Positions 44,045-56,879 of a DNA stretch of 64,000 nucleotides are shown here, piece after piece. The first letter of the stretch is position 1, and each line of letters opens with the position of its first letter. The stretch covers positions 20,480,022-20,544,021 of the forward strand of contig NC_134465.1 in assembly GCF_047948215.1 (NCBI RefSeq). The letters are read 5' to 3'. The stretch is from Lycorma delicatula (Eukaryota > Arthropoda > Insecta > Hemiptera > Fulgoridae). Position numbers and translations under genes: made by a program. The notes beneath the pieces were generated by a model that made no database searches, was not told the origin of the DNA, and saw nothing but the letters and a program-made list of their open reading frames with translations.

Positions 44045-45776
44045 CATAATAGTAGTGCAAGCGACCCCCAAAAAAGAGTTTAGGGGCATTATTGTGTGGG
44101 GGGTTGGTAAAAGTTTAAAAATATCGATCTTTTTTAATTTTTAAAAACTTTTTTCGTTTATTTGAACCTTTAATATTATTAAAATTTTTAATAATAAACA
44201 TTTAGGAATAATATTACAATAAACTTTTATCATAATTCATCCACACCCCCAAAAAATAAATCTGTGGTAACGTTTTATTGGTTATACTAAATTTTTTGTG
44301 GATTTTTTTATTTTTATTTCTTACACTTAACGTAGTAAACGTAGATAATTTCTTGAAAAGCGATTTTAAAGGTGAGGGAGTAAAGAAATTAAAAAAAAAT
44401 TACTTCCCCCACAGAAAAGAAACCTAGGTAACCTTTTTCATATATAATTATTTTTCCACCAATAAAAATAAATAGCCAATGCCAGGAAAGAATTATAATT
44501 TTGTTATCGGTTTTTCTAGTAGAATTCTTCCTTTTCTGTCTCAGATTCTAATTAAAATAATTCTTTCAAAATTTTTTAACCGATTTAATTTGAAATATAT
44601 TTAATAATACCTTATTTCCTCTATCCTTTATCTTTCTGGTTTTCGCTACCATAAAATTCTTATATTGTTGTGAAATAATCTCGAAGTATTGAACTTTTCT
44701 TGCCAAAATAATATAAAAATTTCTCTAGTAGAATATCATGTTTTTTGTTGTTCTTTTTTTAACATAAGCAGTATTTCGTTTCTGAAATACTACAAAATTA
44801 CGAATTTTCCTTAATTTTTTCTTTCTCAAAAAATTTTCCTTTTTCAGTGAAATTAATTTTTTTGTGACTGTTAATATAATAAAAAAACATTGGTATTATC
44901 AGTAGATAATGAATGTGTACCATAATTTTAAATATTAAAGGAAATAATTTATACGATATTACAGTCTGAAACATAATTTAAAAACTTATTGTTTTAATTA
45001 AAAAGAATGCATTAATTGATTTAAAATAAATCTTACATCAGTGAAAGTAATCCAAAGTCTAGAATAAAGATTACAATTAAAAATTTCCAAATAATTTTAA
45101 TTTTTTTTTTTTAATATAATAACTTACTATAACTTACTAGTTACTAAGTTCAATTATATAATTAATTTAAATTTAATAATGGTTATTTATTAATTAGCTG
45201 ATAAATTACTATATAATAGTTGAATTAATTAGAAGTTAATTAAGATTAAATTGGCTTAGTTAGATGTAGGATAGGTGGAATTTAGTCGTCTTGACCACAA
45301 CCCCTCCGTATTATTGTATTACCAAACCTACGCGCCTCATTGGTTGATTGTTATTGACTGATAGCCTAAATAATTGTTTGTATATGTATATACGTAAATG
45401 CAGAGTCGCTCAAAAGTATGCAACTCCTCAAAATCTTTAAAACCGATCCAGATAAAATATTGTAACTTTAAGGATAAGATTAACTACTTTACCTTTTGAC
45501 GAGTTAAAATTTCAACCCCTTTTAGGGGTTGGCCAAGGGGTTTTATCTGAAATATTTCAAATAATACCCTTTATGTGATTTATAATTTTAGAGGTTTCTT
45601 TAAGACAAGAAAAATGGTATAAATAAAAAGTTGGTACGATGTCTTTACCCAAAATGGCGACGGTATAAGTTTTGGATTTTGAAAATTATTAAATTTAGTA
45701 AGTTCAAATAACAGAATTAAACTGAATTAAATAAAATTTAATTAATATTTATTCTAAAAGTTAAATTTTTATTTTT

Positions 45777-45854
<78 letters not shown>

Positions 45855-47198
45855 AACATAAAAAATTGTTGTTTTTCAGTTTAACGGTTAAACAAATAAA
45901 AATATTGTCACCTAATCATGTTGATCAGCTGTTCATTGATGGTATCTTACCATTGTTACAAAAATGAACTTTATTTCATTATTGTGGCACATTCCATTTA
46001 GTGTGCTTCATTATTACTCTGTTAGTTTCTTATGAGAATTTATTGTGATGGTTTGGAATTTTTTATACCCTTATCATATTTGTAAGCCAATTTTGTTATT
46101 TACATCTCTTTTACCTTTTTTTAATTCTTTTTTACTGAATTAAATTTAAAGGTTAAGTTTTACATCGAGATATGTTGTAACAAAGTAGATGTACTTGAAA
46201 GTAAACGGATTTTGGATTATGTTTATTTACATTAAATAAGTTTACTGTTCAATTCAGTTGAGTCTGATAGGTTTTTTTCTTCTTAGTTAGTTTTTGTCAT
46301 TTCCTTTTTTTTTTATTTGATTTTTTTTTAATTTACTTAATTTTACTGTATTGGATAATTAAATCTTATTTTAGAATAATAATTTTTTTAGTACCTTTTG
46401 CATCAGGATTGATTCATTTTTATGATTTATTTTTTTCCCCGAATAATAAAGATTTACCTTCAATTGTATTTTATTTAAAAAAATTATCTATTTTGAAATA
46501 AAATTCGTTTTTTTTTTTTTTGTTTATCTGGTAATTTGATTTAATCAAGATTTTCTTTTTGCTGGTTTATTTATGTTTTTTCTTTATAAAATTTTAAATT
46601 AAGGTGGATAAGCTCTTTTTTTTATATAATTTATTTTATTTTTTGTTTGATCTTTTATTTAATAATTTAATTTTTTACTGGATTTTATTTATTTTTATTT
46701 TAACACTGATAAAATTAGTATATTTAAAACATTTTTAACATGAATTAAAAAAAAAAAGTATTTCCTCCTGTTCATCAAAAACATGTCCTTTAGGGATTTA
46801 TTTAAGGTTTAACCTGCTCAATGAGTATTAAATAGCCGCGGTATTTTGACTGTGATAACATAATTGTATGTAGAAATGAAGTTCGGCGCTGATTCTTAAA
46901 TAATTAGTCGTTAGTTTATATTACTATCAATTCTTTATTATATTTGAAAATACTTTTGTACGTGTAAATTGAATGTTTAATATACTTGAAATATTTATAC
47001 GTTATTAAATGTTTATTGAATGTTTATTGAATTATGAACTGGAACTGTTACTGAATGCGTTTATACAAGAATAATGCGATTGCCATTTGTAAGCGTCTGG
47101 CTGGAACTGAACAAGATTGACGACTGAAGAACGATTAATGAATGATCGCAAGAGTACTGATGGACTTGCTTAAATAATGTTGCTGGAGCCGCTGCTTC
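44045..47198. other. Long AT-rich non-coding stretch
   Basis: More than 3 kb with many homopolymer T and A runs and no recognised gene. It contains the long TA microsatellite at 45781-45847. An ordinary-looking piece at 45240-45430 (acctacgcgcctcattggtt) is unassigned. Confidence 0.45.
45781..45847. repeat. Long (TA)n microsatellite
   Basis: About 33 TA units without interruption. Confidence 0.97.
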
Positions 47199-47272
47199 GT
47201 CAGGAGCCGAGTGTACCCGAAAGGTGCCGAGTGATGTCAGGAGTCGAATGCATCCGAAAGGAGCCGAATATA
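47199..47272 (+). repeat. Two-unit tandem repeat, period 37
   Basis: gtcaggagccgagtgtaccc at 47199 is followed at 47236 by gtcaggagtcgaatgcatcc, each continuing with cgaaagg and gccga. It stands out for its GC content in an AT-rich setting. Confidence 0.85.
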
Positions 47273-47715
47273 TTTAAATTTAAAAATTCTATTAAATACA
47301 TTAAAGGTGCAACATTTAAACGATAATAACAATATAAATATGTAAAGAGTATTTAAAAATTAAAGAAACCTAAGTTCGAACATAAGAATTAGTCTTTTGA
47401 GGTCTTTTAATGATTTGACGAGAAATATACTTTTTTTTGTAAAATTTTATTTTAAATTAAAAAACTGAATTTCTGAAGAGGGACAATTAAGACCTTATAT
47501 ATCTTTATTTTTTTTAGTTTATTGTTAGGTTTTTTTGATAATTAACTTTGTTGGGGTGACAGATAAAATTTTGATTTAATTTTTTTTTTTTTAATATTTA
47601 TATTATTTGATCTTTTTTTTCATTTTAAGATATCTTAGGGAAAACAGCGTTATAGATCTGGTGAATTCTTATTGATAGATTTGTTTGCGATCTCGATGTT
47701 GGATTAAAAATTTCT

Positions 47716-47727
47716 GGGGGGGGGGGG
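47716..47727. repeat. G12 homopolymer
   Basis: Twelve consecutive G lie 19 bases before the start codon of the transposase relic. Long G runs are rare in this AT-rich DNA. Confidence 0.95.
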
Positions 47728-47745
47728 TTGGACATTGTTATCAAC

Positions 47746-49165
47746 ATGTCACTTAGTGAACAAAAGAGGGTCAAGCTGTTAACGATGAGGGCTTTGCTGA
47801 TAAAGTGGTATAATGAAGTTTGTGAATTGTTCAATAAAAAACATTTAACAATCGTAACTCTATTTCAAAAGGTACAGTGTCAAAAACCATCAAAGATTTG
47901 ACGAAACAGGGAGAATTAATAATAGTGGAAAGGTAGGGAGACCTAAATCTGCAATAAATAATAACAAATCGTTAAACGTAGTGCGAGAATGTATTGAGAA
48001 TCCTTATTCCTCGACTGGGAACAGCAGTTCAATGATTCGCACATTAAAAATTGGAAATTTCAAACCCTTCAAAATTCGACCGGTGCAAGAACATAATGAA
48101 AATGGCTACGATTGAAGACATGAGTTCTGCGGAATTATGATGAAGAATATTTGTGCAGGTTCTAATCTGTTAAACAACATCGTTTTTAGTTATGAAGCCA
48201 CTTTTTTTTTTAATGGCAATGCAAATCGCCATAATTGTGATACTAGACTGATAACTATCCACATTGGTTTCGTGAGGCGCATAGATAGTATCCAGTGAAA
48301 GTAAATGTACGGGCAGGTATTTTTGGTGGACCCACCGGGTCGGTCTAGCGGTAAACGCGTCTTCCCAAATCGGCTGATTTAGATGTCGAGAGTTCCAGCG
48401 TTCAAGTCCTAGTAAAGTCAGATATTTTTACACGGATTTTAATACTAGATACTTGGTAGTTGGGTTTCAATTAACCACACATCTCAGTAACGGTCGAACC
48501 GAGACCGTACAAGTCTACACTTCATTTACACTCGTACATATCATTCTCTGAAGTATTATTTAAAATGTAATTACCGGTGGCGAAACAGGAAAACGAAAGA
48601 AAGAGAAAAGGTATTTTTGGAGGACGATTCATAGGACCTATATTTATCGTTGGAATTTAAACTCGGTGATATATGAGGCTTTGCATCTAGACCATATAAT
48701 TTCAAACATTCAAAATGTTGTTGGCCCCATCTTCTCCCGTTAGAGCCCAACATGGCAATGACATGGGGGGGGGCGACCGGAACATCACTAGCCGGGTGTC
48801 TTCGCCTACCGGGGTTGGGATGGCCCCAACTTCCAAAACATTTAGTTTCAACAAGCTGGTGCCCCGCCTCATTTCGGTCTTTAGATACGTGAAATTTTAA
48901 ATACATTTTTTCCTGGAAGATATATCGATCAAAGGGGTCAAATAGAATCACCAGCTTGATCACTCAACTTGTTACCATCGGATTACTTTCTTAATTAGAA
49001 ACCACTTAAAAAGTATTATTTATCATAATAAGCCCCAAGATAACGATAATTTAAAAAATAAATTCCAGAATTTGCAAAAAACATCATTAGGGAATTATTT
49101 AATTATGCAGTATTATCCTTTTACAACCGATCGGCACACTATTAAACAACAGAACATTTCGTAAA
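47746..49165 (+). pseudogene. Tc1/mariner-like transposase pseudogene split by a SINE
   Basis: The ATG at 47746 gives MSLSEQKRVKLLTMRGFAD, then ISKGTVSKTIK, SGKVGRPKSAINN, NVVRECIENPYSSTGNSS and FCGIMMKNICAG. The catalytic block reads FSYEATFFFNGNANRHN, where relatives have SDEATFHLNG, so the first Asp is Tyr. PHWFREAHR and AGIFGG follow, then a SINE at 48331-48609. Beyond it come GRFIGPIFI, QNVVGPI, QQAGAPPHFG (second Asp changed to Ala), REILNTFFPGRYIDQRGQIE and SLNLLPSDYFLN (SPDL has become SLNL). An extra block of about 110 bases near 48725-48830 interrupts the second half. All three catalytic positions are lost. Confidence 0.88.
48331..48609 (+). repeat. tRNA-derived SINE, family A, with target duplication
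   Basis: This full-length copy starts cccaccgggtcggtctagcg and ends in an A-rich tail. It is flanked by ggtatttttggtgga (48316-48330) and ggtatttttggagga (48610-48624), a 15-bp duplication with one mismatch. It lies inside the transposase coding region, between the AGIFGG and GRFIGP blocks. Confidence 0.93.
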
Positions 49166-49169
49166 TTTA

Positions 49170-49530
49170 AATGAAATGAAATGTAAGTAAGCATATTATG
49201 CTTATTTTTTTTTTTTTAATAAATTTATTCAATAATATCCATTTAGTAAAGTTTTTATAAATTTATTTATGTGTGATAAAAGTTTGTTGAATTATCGATG
49301 TATTTTTTTAAAAATCCAAACGTTTTTCTGCCGCCGTTTTATACAGACATCGACCAACTTTTTATTCTTTACATATTTATTTTCTTGTCATATAAAGAGG
49401 CCTTTAAAATGATCACAAAAATTCTATTTCTCATCAAAAGATAAAGTAGTTGATCGATGTTTTATCCTGAAAATTATTCTACCTGGAATTGTTTTAAAGT
49501 TGTTGAAAAGTTTCCATACTTTTTGACTTT
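49170..49530. other. AT-rich non-coding DNA
   Basis: Nothing was recognised between the transposase relic and the microsatellite. Confidence 0.4.
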
Positions 49531-50080
<550 letters not shown>

Positions 50081-50086
50081 TTTTTT

Positions 50087-50765
50087 ACTTCTTTGTACAA
50101 AGTAAAGGAAGTATTGTGAGCGGGAAAAGTTTCGGTTTTCAGATTTCAACGAAAATATCCATTTTGACCATCCCTAAATCCGTTTTGATTAGTTTTGGCG
50201 TGACGTCTGTACGTACATACGTATGTATCTTTCATAACTCAAAAACGATTAGCCGTAAGGATGTTGAAATTTTGTATTTAGGACTGTTGTAACAAGTAGT
50301 TGTGTACCTCCCTTTTTGATTGCGATCGACTGAATTAAAAGTGTATAAGAAAAAGCCTAAAATCCAAAAAGAATTAAATTTTTGACTTTTTCTTAACTGC
50401 AGTAATAAGCCCTCATCGAGAGATTTTCGACGATATATCATAAGCGGTACGTATTTTCATCGGTTCCAGAGTTATAGCCGAATAAAATTTTAATTAATGA
50501 ATTATTTGGATCCTGCAAGGGAAAGGCACATCGGTTCGAATCTACTTTTTTATTTTTTTAACTTTTTTTTTAAATTTATTTAACATTTTTTTAATTAAAT
50601 ATATTGATTTATTAATAATTATTAACCCGTGATTGTTAAAAAAAATTACAATAAATAATTATTCGATAATAGCCGTATAAAAAATATGAAAAAATCAGAA
50701 GTTATTAGTAAAATAAAATGTTATGTACTTCTAAAATTGCGTATATGTAATTTAATAGGCGTTAT
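50087..50765 (+). repeat. Family C element
   Basis: It starts acttctttgtacaaagtaaa and passes through tctgtacgtacatacgtatg, ttcttaactgcagtaataag and the B-box-like atcggttcgaatcta. It ends around gtaatttaataggcg, losing the final tacaaggaagt. Confidence 0.83.
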
Positions 50766-50769
50766 TACA

Positions 50770-51385
50770 TATGTTTATATCTAACAGATTTGGTGAAACA
50801 TCTGATTATTTAATATTAATTGAAAATTATCATACAGAATCGTATTATTTTTGGATTTTCTAGGTTAATTTCTATTTAATTCTGGAATTTCTGTTTAATT
50901 TTATCTACATTTAAGTTAAGTACAGCGATTGAAAAACAGACCCTCACGAGAACAACATGTACGCTGAGGCATACATGCCCGATCTTTAATAAACCGCAAA
51001 AAATTCTTATCTTTTAGCTCGTTACTCCTCTGATATTGTCGGATAATATTCCGCCTAAGTTGGAGTTGTTCATCATTTCGTTTGTTTGTTTTTTTGTTGC
51101 CGTTCATTTAATCCCTCTTTGGAAATTCCTCCGATCTTAATTTGTGTACAAGTTATGTAGTTTTCAAATTTTCTCTCTATAATCATCATCTTCTCTTAAT
51201 CTTTTTGTTCTTTCCTTGGTCTTCTTCTCTTGTCGAGTAAAGTTCGTTCGATACACTTCATCTAACTATTTGATTCACCATTAACATATTCGCAAAATGA
51301 TGTTAGAAGTTAATTATTTACAGTTAATGTATACGAATTGTAATATTGTTAATCGTATAAATCTTTTGTGCTTTTCAGTTAAAAA
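50770..51385. other. Non-coding DNA, nothing recognised
   Basis: No gene was recognised. Confidence 0.4.
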
Positions 51386-51389
51386 AAAA

Positions 51390-51450
51390 ATGTGTATGTG
51401 TAATTTAATTGTCGTACAAGGAAGTCGTGTGGTGTCCACATCATATTTTT
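51390..51450 (+). repeat. Family C terminal fragment
   Basis: Only the last 60 bases of C are present: gtgtatgtgtaatttaattg, tacaaggaagtcgtgtggtg and tccacatca. Confidence 0.85.
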
Positions 51451-51454
51451 TTAA

Positions 51455-52340
51455 ACGGGAGGGTGGACATGAGATATGTAATTTTAATGTAAACATTTAC
51501 GAGAATAACGACGGCCAAAAATGTTTCTCTATAAATGCCTTCGTTTGTCAGTTAATGAGAGTTGCAAAAATGGAAAAAATCGTGGTAGAAATAAAATTAG
51601 GTAAAACGCCCCTAGTAAATTTTTAATTTCATGTTATCTTTATCATTAGATCCAGTAAAAAACTTGGAACAGTTAAATTAAAATTAATGGCGCGAATACT
51701 AATAATAATTATAATAATAACAGTCTTTACGATAATAAATAACACCTATACACAATAATTATTTTGAAACTCTAATAAAAATTAGTTAGATCAAGTGATA
51801 TCATTTTGTTTAATTATAATAGTATCGATTGCAGCAGAGCTTTAGATGACGCTTTCTAGAAATCTCATTACTTGATTTCCTCTTCATTCGCTTTTACTTT
51901 CCTTTAATCACAGCCGAGAGTCGCCTCCGCAGGGACTCGGTCTTTCTATCGCCTGCCCATCAGAAGTGACCGATAAGTCGCTCCCGCAAGGACTCGGTCT
52001 TAACTGTTCCGGGGTGCCAGAGTCCCCGTGTTTCATCATCGGCGCCCATTCCCGCAAGCGCGGACAGACGATGACTCCGCAGAGGGCTGTCCGACACTCC
52101 GTATTGTAAGCGTAATCTTATTTTAGTAAGAATATAATACAGACTGATGAAATAAACAATATTTGTTTTTTAAACTTGTTTAATTTTTTATGAAAATTTT
52201 TCGACCTTCTGAATTCATCCCGAAATTATGATTTGTTGTAGGTTTGTTTTTTAAAGTTTAATTGTAAAAATATAATTTTTTTATTGCTTAATTTGTGTTT
52301 TTTTTTTGCTTTTTTTTTATTTACTTTAGGTCTATTATTT
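51455..52340. other. GC-rich island of unknown nature in AT-rich DNA
   Basis: At 51908-52110 two imperfect repeats, agagtcgcctccgcagggac and ataagtcgctcccgcaagga, each followed by ctcggtctt, are followed by further CpG-rich text. It could be part of a solo LTR or a leader of a retroelement, but no second LTR, primer site or gag/pol was seen. Confidence 0.35.
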
Positions 52341-52344
52341 ATTA

Positions 52345-52512
52345 ACTGGTTACTCTAGCGGTTAAACTAGCCATCGCAAATCAGCTGATTTTTCAAGTCG
52401 AGAGTTCTAATATTCGAGTCCTTGTAAAGGCAGTTGCTTGTATATGGATTTGAATACTAGACTATGGATACCGGTGTTCTTTGGTGGTTGGGTTTCAAAT
52501 AACCACATCGGA
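52345..52512 (+). repeat. tRNA-derived SINE, family A head, different 3' end
   Basis: The first 165 bases match family A (ctctagcggttaaact, aaatcagctgattt, taccggtgttctttggtg). After aaccacatc the sequence switches to ggaaaggcaatagcaaaccg text and a (TTA)n tail at about 52603-52624. It may be a subfamily or a chimera. Confidence 0.7.
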
Positions 52513-52696
52513 AAGGCAATAGCAAACCGCCCGTAAAACCTGTCAGGAAAATTCCAAGGAATAGGAATCGCCAAGGATCAAAAAGGACTATGGCTAATGT
52601 TTTTATTATTATTATTATTATTATTTACGAAAATCGTTATATTAAAGTGAACAAAAATATTTTCACAAAATCTTTTTATTTATTTTGAATTTTTTT

Positions 52697-53410
52697 TCCT
52701 TGTACGAAGTAAAGGAAGCATTGTGATCTCGAAAAATTTCGGTTTACAGATTTCAACGGAAATATCCATTTTGACCATCCCTGAGTTCATTTTAACTAGT
52801 ATCGGTGTTACGTACGTACGTATATATCTCGCATAACTCAAAAACTATTAGCCGTAGGATGTTGACATTTTGTATTTAGTACTGTTGTAACAACTACTTG
52901 TGCACTTCCTCTTTTGATTGCAATCGACTGAATCAAAAGTGTCCAAAAAAGCCTAAAATCCCCCAAAAATTGCATTTTCGACTTTTTCTTAACTGCAGTA
53001 ATAAGCCCTCATTGAGAGCTTTCCAACGAGAAATCATAAGTTGTGATTATCACGAGTGTGGTACTTACTTTCATTGGTTCCACAGGTATAGCCAAATGAA
53101 ATTTAATTAATGAAATATTTAGATCTTAGAAGGGGAAGGCACATCGGTTCGAATCTGACTTCATCTCTGTTTTATTTTTTATTTTTTAATTTTAATATAT
53201 TGATTTATTAATAAGCATATAATTATTAATAATATATTTATTAACCTCTGTTTGTAAAAAAAAAAATATGGTAAATAACAACAACAAAAAAAAAATGAAA
53301 AAAATATCAGAAATTATTAACAAAATAAAATGTTATGTGCTTTTTATTTAAAAGAATGTGTATATGTAATTTAATAGACGTACAAGGAAGTCATGTAGTG
53401 CCCGCATCAA
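52697..53410 (+). repeat. Family C element with both ends
   Basis: It runs from ttccttgtacgaagtaaagg at the left to cgtacaaggaagtcatgtag at the right, giving inverted ends of 10-12 bases. The B-box-like motif atcggttcgaatctgac is at about 53144-53160. There is no ORF above 70 codons. Confidence 0.87.
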
Positions 53411-53414
53411 TTTT

Positions 53415-53460
53415 TTTAGGTTCCGTACTGGAAGTAAAAGAAACGTTGAATAATTCACCA

Positions 53461-53503
<43 letters not shown>

Positions 53504-54100
53504 AGTAATTCCAAATAACAGTACAGTAATTATAGTTCTGAAAACTTGCCAGCATTTATTATTTTCAGAACTGTATTTTCTATATATAATCTACAATATT
53601 AGGTATGTTATTTTATACGGGTTGACAAACGCACTGTTATTATTCAATTTTGTGATGTTGGTAGCGCAGATATTATTTATCCAGCCTATATATTACGTAA
53701 CAATAAAGGCAAGAAGAAAAGACAGAGGGAGGTCAAGGGATTTTAATAAATATATATATATATATATATATAAAACTAAAGGGAGGTACTATAATTTATT
53801 ATAATCCCAGTCCTATGAACAAACCAAGACCGCAAGAGCTATCTGAGCATACCACTTTTCCCAAAATTCACCCAACCTCCTTATCTCTATATCTATAACA
53901 AAACCTCCGTTAGTTTTATCCCGGAAGATAACATTAGCATATTTCTTTTATGTCAAATACTGTGCCAGTGTTTTTTTTACAATAAAAAAAAAATTATATT
54001 ATTATTGCCGTTAAATATCTGGTTAGTATACATTTTTTAATAACAGAATTTTTTTATTTTACCTTGTTTTATATACAGAACGATTCAGGAGGAAGAGAGA
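53415..54100. other. AT-rich DNA with two TA microsatellites
   Basis: (TA)n runs lie at 53462-53499 and 53749-53772. No gene was recognised. Confidence 0.5.
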
Positions 54101-54104
54101 ATTA

Positions 54105-54490
54105 TTTGGGAACTGATTGTTAAGTCTAAGCCTGAAATAAGGAAAAACGTCCTTGTTATCGATCATATCCATATCCATATTGCTCAATTATATGTCAAAA
54201 ACGGTTCGCTATTGAGTTACGGCTAGCGAAACATTTCGCCCGGATCTCAGTTTCCCCGGTGAAATGAGGTCAAATTAAAATTTTTAAAGCATTTTATCAG
54301 AGGTAAATTTGATGGTTTCTTATTTTATTTTGACCTGAAAAATCTAATAAAACAGGTTCCAGAACTGTACCTTACATAATTTCACGATATATTACAATAA
54401 AGCAGAAAAATTATGTAACGATAGACACTTTTTTATGTTTGAAGTACGATAACTTTGTTAAATAACCTACTATTGCGTAAAATAACTTAT
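54105..54490 (+). repeat. Family H repeat, left copy
   Basis: It matches the reverse complement of 56300-56650 in order: gagttacggctagcgaaaca, ccccggtgaaatgaggtc, tggtttcttattttattttg, gtttgaagtacgataacttt. No ORF was found. The two copies face each other and bracket 1.8 kb. Confidence 0.8.
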
Positions 54491-54499
54491 AAAGAATTT

Positions 54500-55540
54500 A
54501 ATTATGAAAAAATTGATGTAATAGAATTTATGAAAAAGAAAATCAGCTTTTATTATTAAAAAAGAAAAAACGTAGAAAAAATTCCTTTTGGCACACCGGG
54601 AGGCGGAAGTAGATTTCACCTGTGTAGATGTGTGGACGGGCGTGTATGATAAGTTCAAAAAATAAGGTCTCTAGGGGTCGAATCGTGGACACGTGTAGGG
54701 ACAAGGGAGGTAACCTCATTGCTGACGGCGTTTCTAGTCCATTCACATGCAAGATTGGTTGGATTGGGCGATCCGATGACGCATTAAGGATCCTCATGTA
54801 ATATAAGGTGGGCGCGCGATTCGGAGGGGATATGCGTGGGGTACATACTCGGACTCTGATTAGTGTATAGGGACGGGAAGGGCAGCTCTTCTGAAGAGAG
54901 GCATCGGGGAAACTGGATACAGTTGTCGTGATGTCTCAATGAACCAGGAGGGACCCGACGGGCAGGACAACGGTTTTGGCTGTATGCACTAGGGTGGGTT
55001 ATTCTACAGCCATGTCAGGCGATTACCGGTTGCCCCTGTGTGGTTAAAAATAGAAAAAAAAAAGACCGAATGAATAATAGTTAAGAATTTTATCCACTTT
55101 TTGGCAAAAAGAGGATTGCCAAGGTCATTTAGGGTGCCGCCTGGGCCTTCCCGCGTTCGTCTTTTATTTGTTTTTTAATCGGTAAGTTTTAAGTTTTTGT
55201 TGTTTGTTTGTATTGTAATTGCGCGTTGAACTCGCTCTTTTTCCTTCGGGTAGGTAGGATTTCAGTTCCTTTCCGTATTTTGTTTACCCAGTCTTGTTTG
55301 AGACTAACGTGAGATGTGTTTTGTTTTTAGTTTTGTTGTTTTTTTTTGTTTTTTTGTTTTTTTTTATTGATAGTAGTACACCGAAGGGAATGTCACACGT
55401 GGCATTCGCATCGGTGGGATCCTGAATGAAGCAAGAACAAGGCTGAGAGATGTCTTTTGCCGAAGTTTTGAAGATGACCTCTAGTAAAGCCCATAAGGGC
55501 TAGGTACGGAGGGGGTGGTGTTGTGGGTGTCTTCCCTTAC
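54500..55540. other. Unassigned GC-richer segments
   Basis: 54582-54620 resembles the start of family D (ttccttttggcacaccggga). It continues into about 450 bases of GC-rich, stop-rich sequence ending in an A-run at 55049-55061, which could be a LINE 3' end or leader. A second block at 55130-55540 has long T runs and no coding signal I recognise. Confidence 0.35.
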
Positions 55541-55544
55541 GGAG

Positions 55545-55795
55545 TCATGAGGGCTACGTTGACACGCATCACGAATACAATCGATTTGTTCTTCTGAAAC
55601 AGGTCTTGCAGCACTTTTATTTTCACACAGACACCCTGTGTTTTGAAACTGTTTATCCCAGTCGTAGATTGAGCTTCTTGTTGGTAGTAATTTACCGTAT
55701 TTTGTTCTGAAACGTTACCGCACGACAGTAACCGAGTTTGTTTTGGCTAATTCAAACACACAGAAAGCTTTCTGTACTGCAATGAGCGGCCACCT
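55545..55795 (-). pseudogene. Transposase N-terminal fragment (Tc1/mariner-like)
   Basis: On the minus strand from 55795: AVQKAFCVFELAKTNSVTVV, a stop in place of a Gln-like position, then RFRTKYGKLLPTRSSIYDWD, KQFQNTGCLCENKSAARPVS and EEQIDCIRDACQRSPHDS. This is the helix-turn-helix half of DUF4817-type transposases, related to the element at 29-30 kb but not a copy of it. The catalytic half is absent. Confidence 0.82.
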
Positions 55796-55799
55796 TGTC

Positions 55800-56298
55800 A
55801 GACTGGTAACATGACACCAATCAGTGACATTAGCAGCTGAAAAGATATACCAAAATAAACTTTAAATAATTCCCTATAAAATCATATCATTTACTGCATT
55901 CACATACACCGGGTTAATTTTTTATAAGCTGTTGAAAGTGTATATTTCATTTGTAATTATCCTGTATAAGGAAACAAGTTGAAAAATGCATCGATGTCAA
56001 TGGTGTAACTTTCGAACATTTATTGTAAATTGTTTCTGTATAAACTAAAGTGAGTATTTTTTTTTTTTACGTATATTATAAAAGTGCATTAATTTGTCAA
56101 AGGTTTAAATTTATTGTACCAAAAATAACTTTAAATAACAAATAATTTATTCTAAATATTCTAAAATTCTGCCATCGACATCTATGCAGTTTTCAACTCT
56201 TTTCCATACATTTTTTGTCGCCAACCTAATGGTATTATCTTTCCCGTTCCTAGATGAGGGCGGCTGCATTGAGAATGTCGAGCCATCAGTTAATCTTA
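55800..56298. other. Non-coding DNA, nothing recognised
   Basis: No gene was recognised. Confidence 0.4.
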
Positions 56299-56299
56299 C

Positions 56300-56650
56300 A
56301 TGTGTCTACTTTTTGATAATAAAATTTACGCATTTATTAGTCATTTATCAAAGTTATTGTACTTCAAACCTAAAAATGCGAGTTTTTGTCACCGAATGTT
56401 TCTGTTTTACGTTGGATATTATGAAAACTAAGAAAAGTACAATTACAGGACCGATTTTATTCAATTTTTCAGGTCAAAAAACATAAGAAACCATTAAGTT
56501 TACCCGGTATATAACGCCTTAAAAATTTCAGTATGATTTATTTCACCGGGCGAGCTGGAAATCCGGATAAAATGTTTCTCTAACCGTAACTCGATAACGA
56601 GGCGTTTTCAGACATGTTTGTATGAGCTTTTTTCCTTATTAAAACCTCTA
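56300..56650 (-). repeat. Family H repeat, right copy
   Basis: It is the inverted partner of 54105-54490. The outer ends correspond to the left copy's ggaaaaacgtccttgttatc region. The ORF at 56184-56486 spans the boundary and has no domain. Confidence 0.8.
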
Positions 56651-56735
56651 TAATCATTTCCCAAAATTTTTTCCTTTCCTCCCGATTCATTCTTTATTAA
56701 TTTAAAACTCTTCTTTTGACCTACTCGATAATAAA

Positions 56736-56873
56736 AAATCGACGAAATTCGGAAGTCCTGGGTTCGAATCCCGACCAGGCATAGTATTTTCACACGCTAC
56801 AAAAGTACAGTTTCATCCTACCCTCCGAAGCAATACGTAACGGTGGTCCCGCCGCTGGAGGCTTAAAAAAAAC
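56736..56873 (+). repeat. tRNA-derived SINE, family B
   Basis: The B box ggttcgaatcccgaccagg, gtattttcacacgctacaaa and gcaatacgtaacggtggtcc are clear. The first part of the head is missing. Confidence 0.8.
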
Positions 56874-56879
56874 TGAAGA

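Noticed and set aside
51908..52110. rRNA gene fragment because of high GC
   Set aside because: No conserved rRNA helix sequences were recognised in it.
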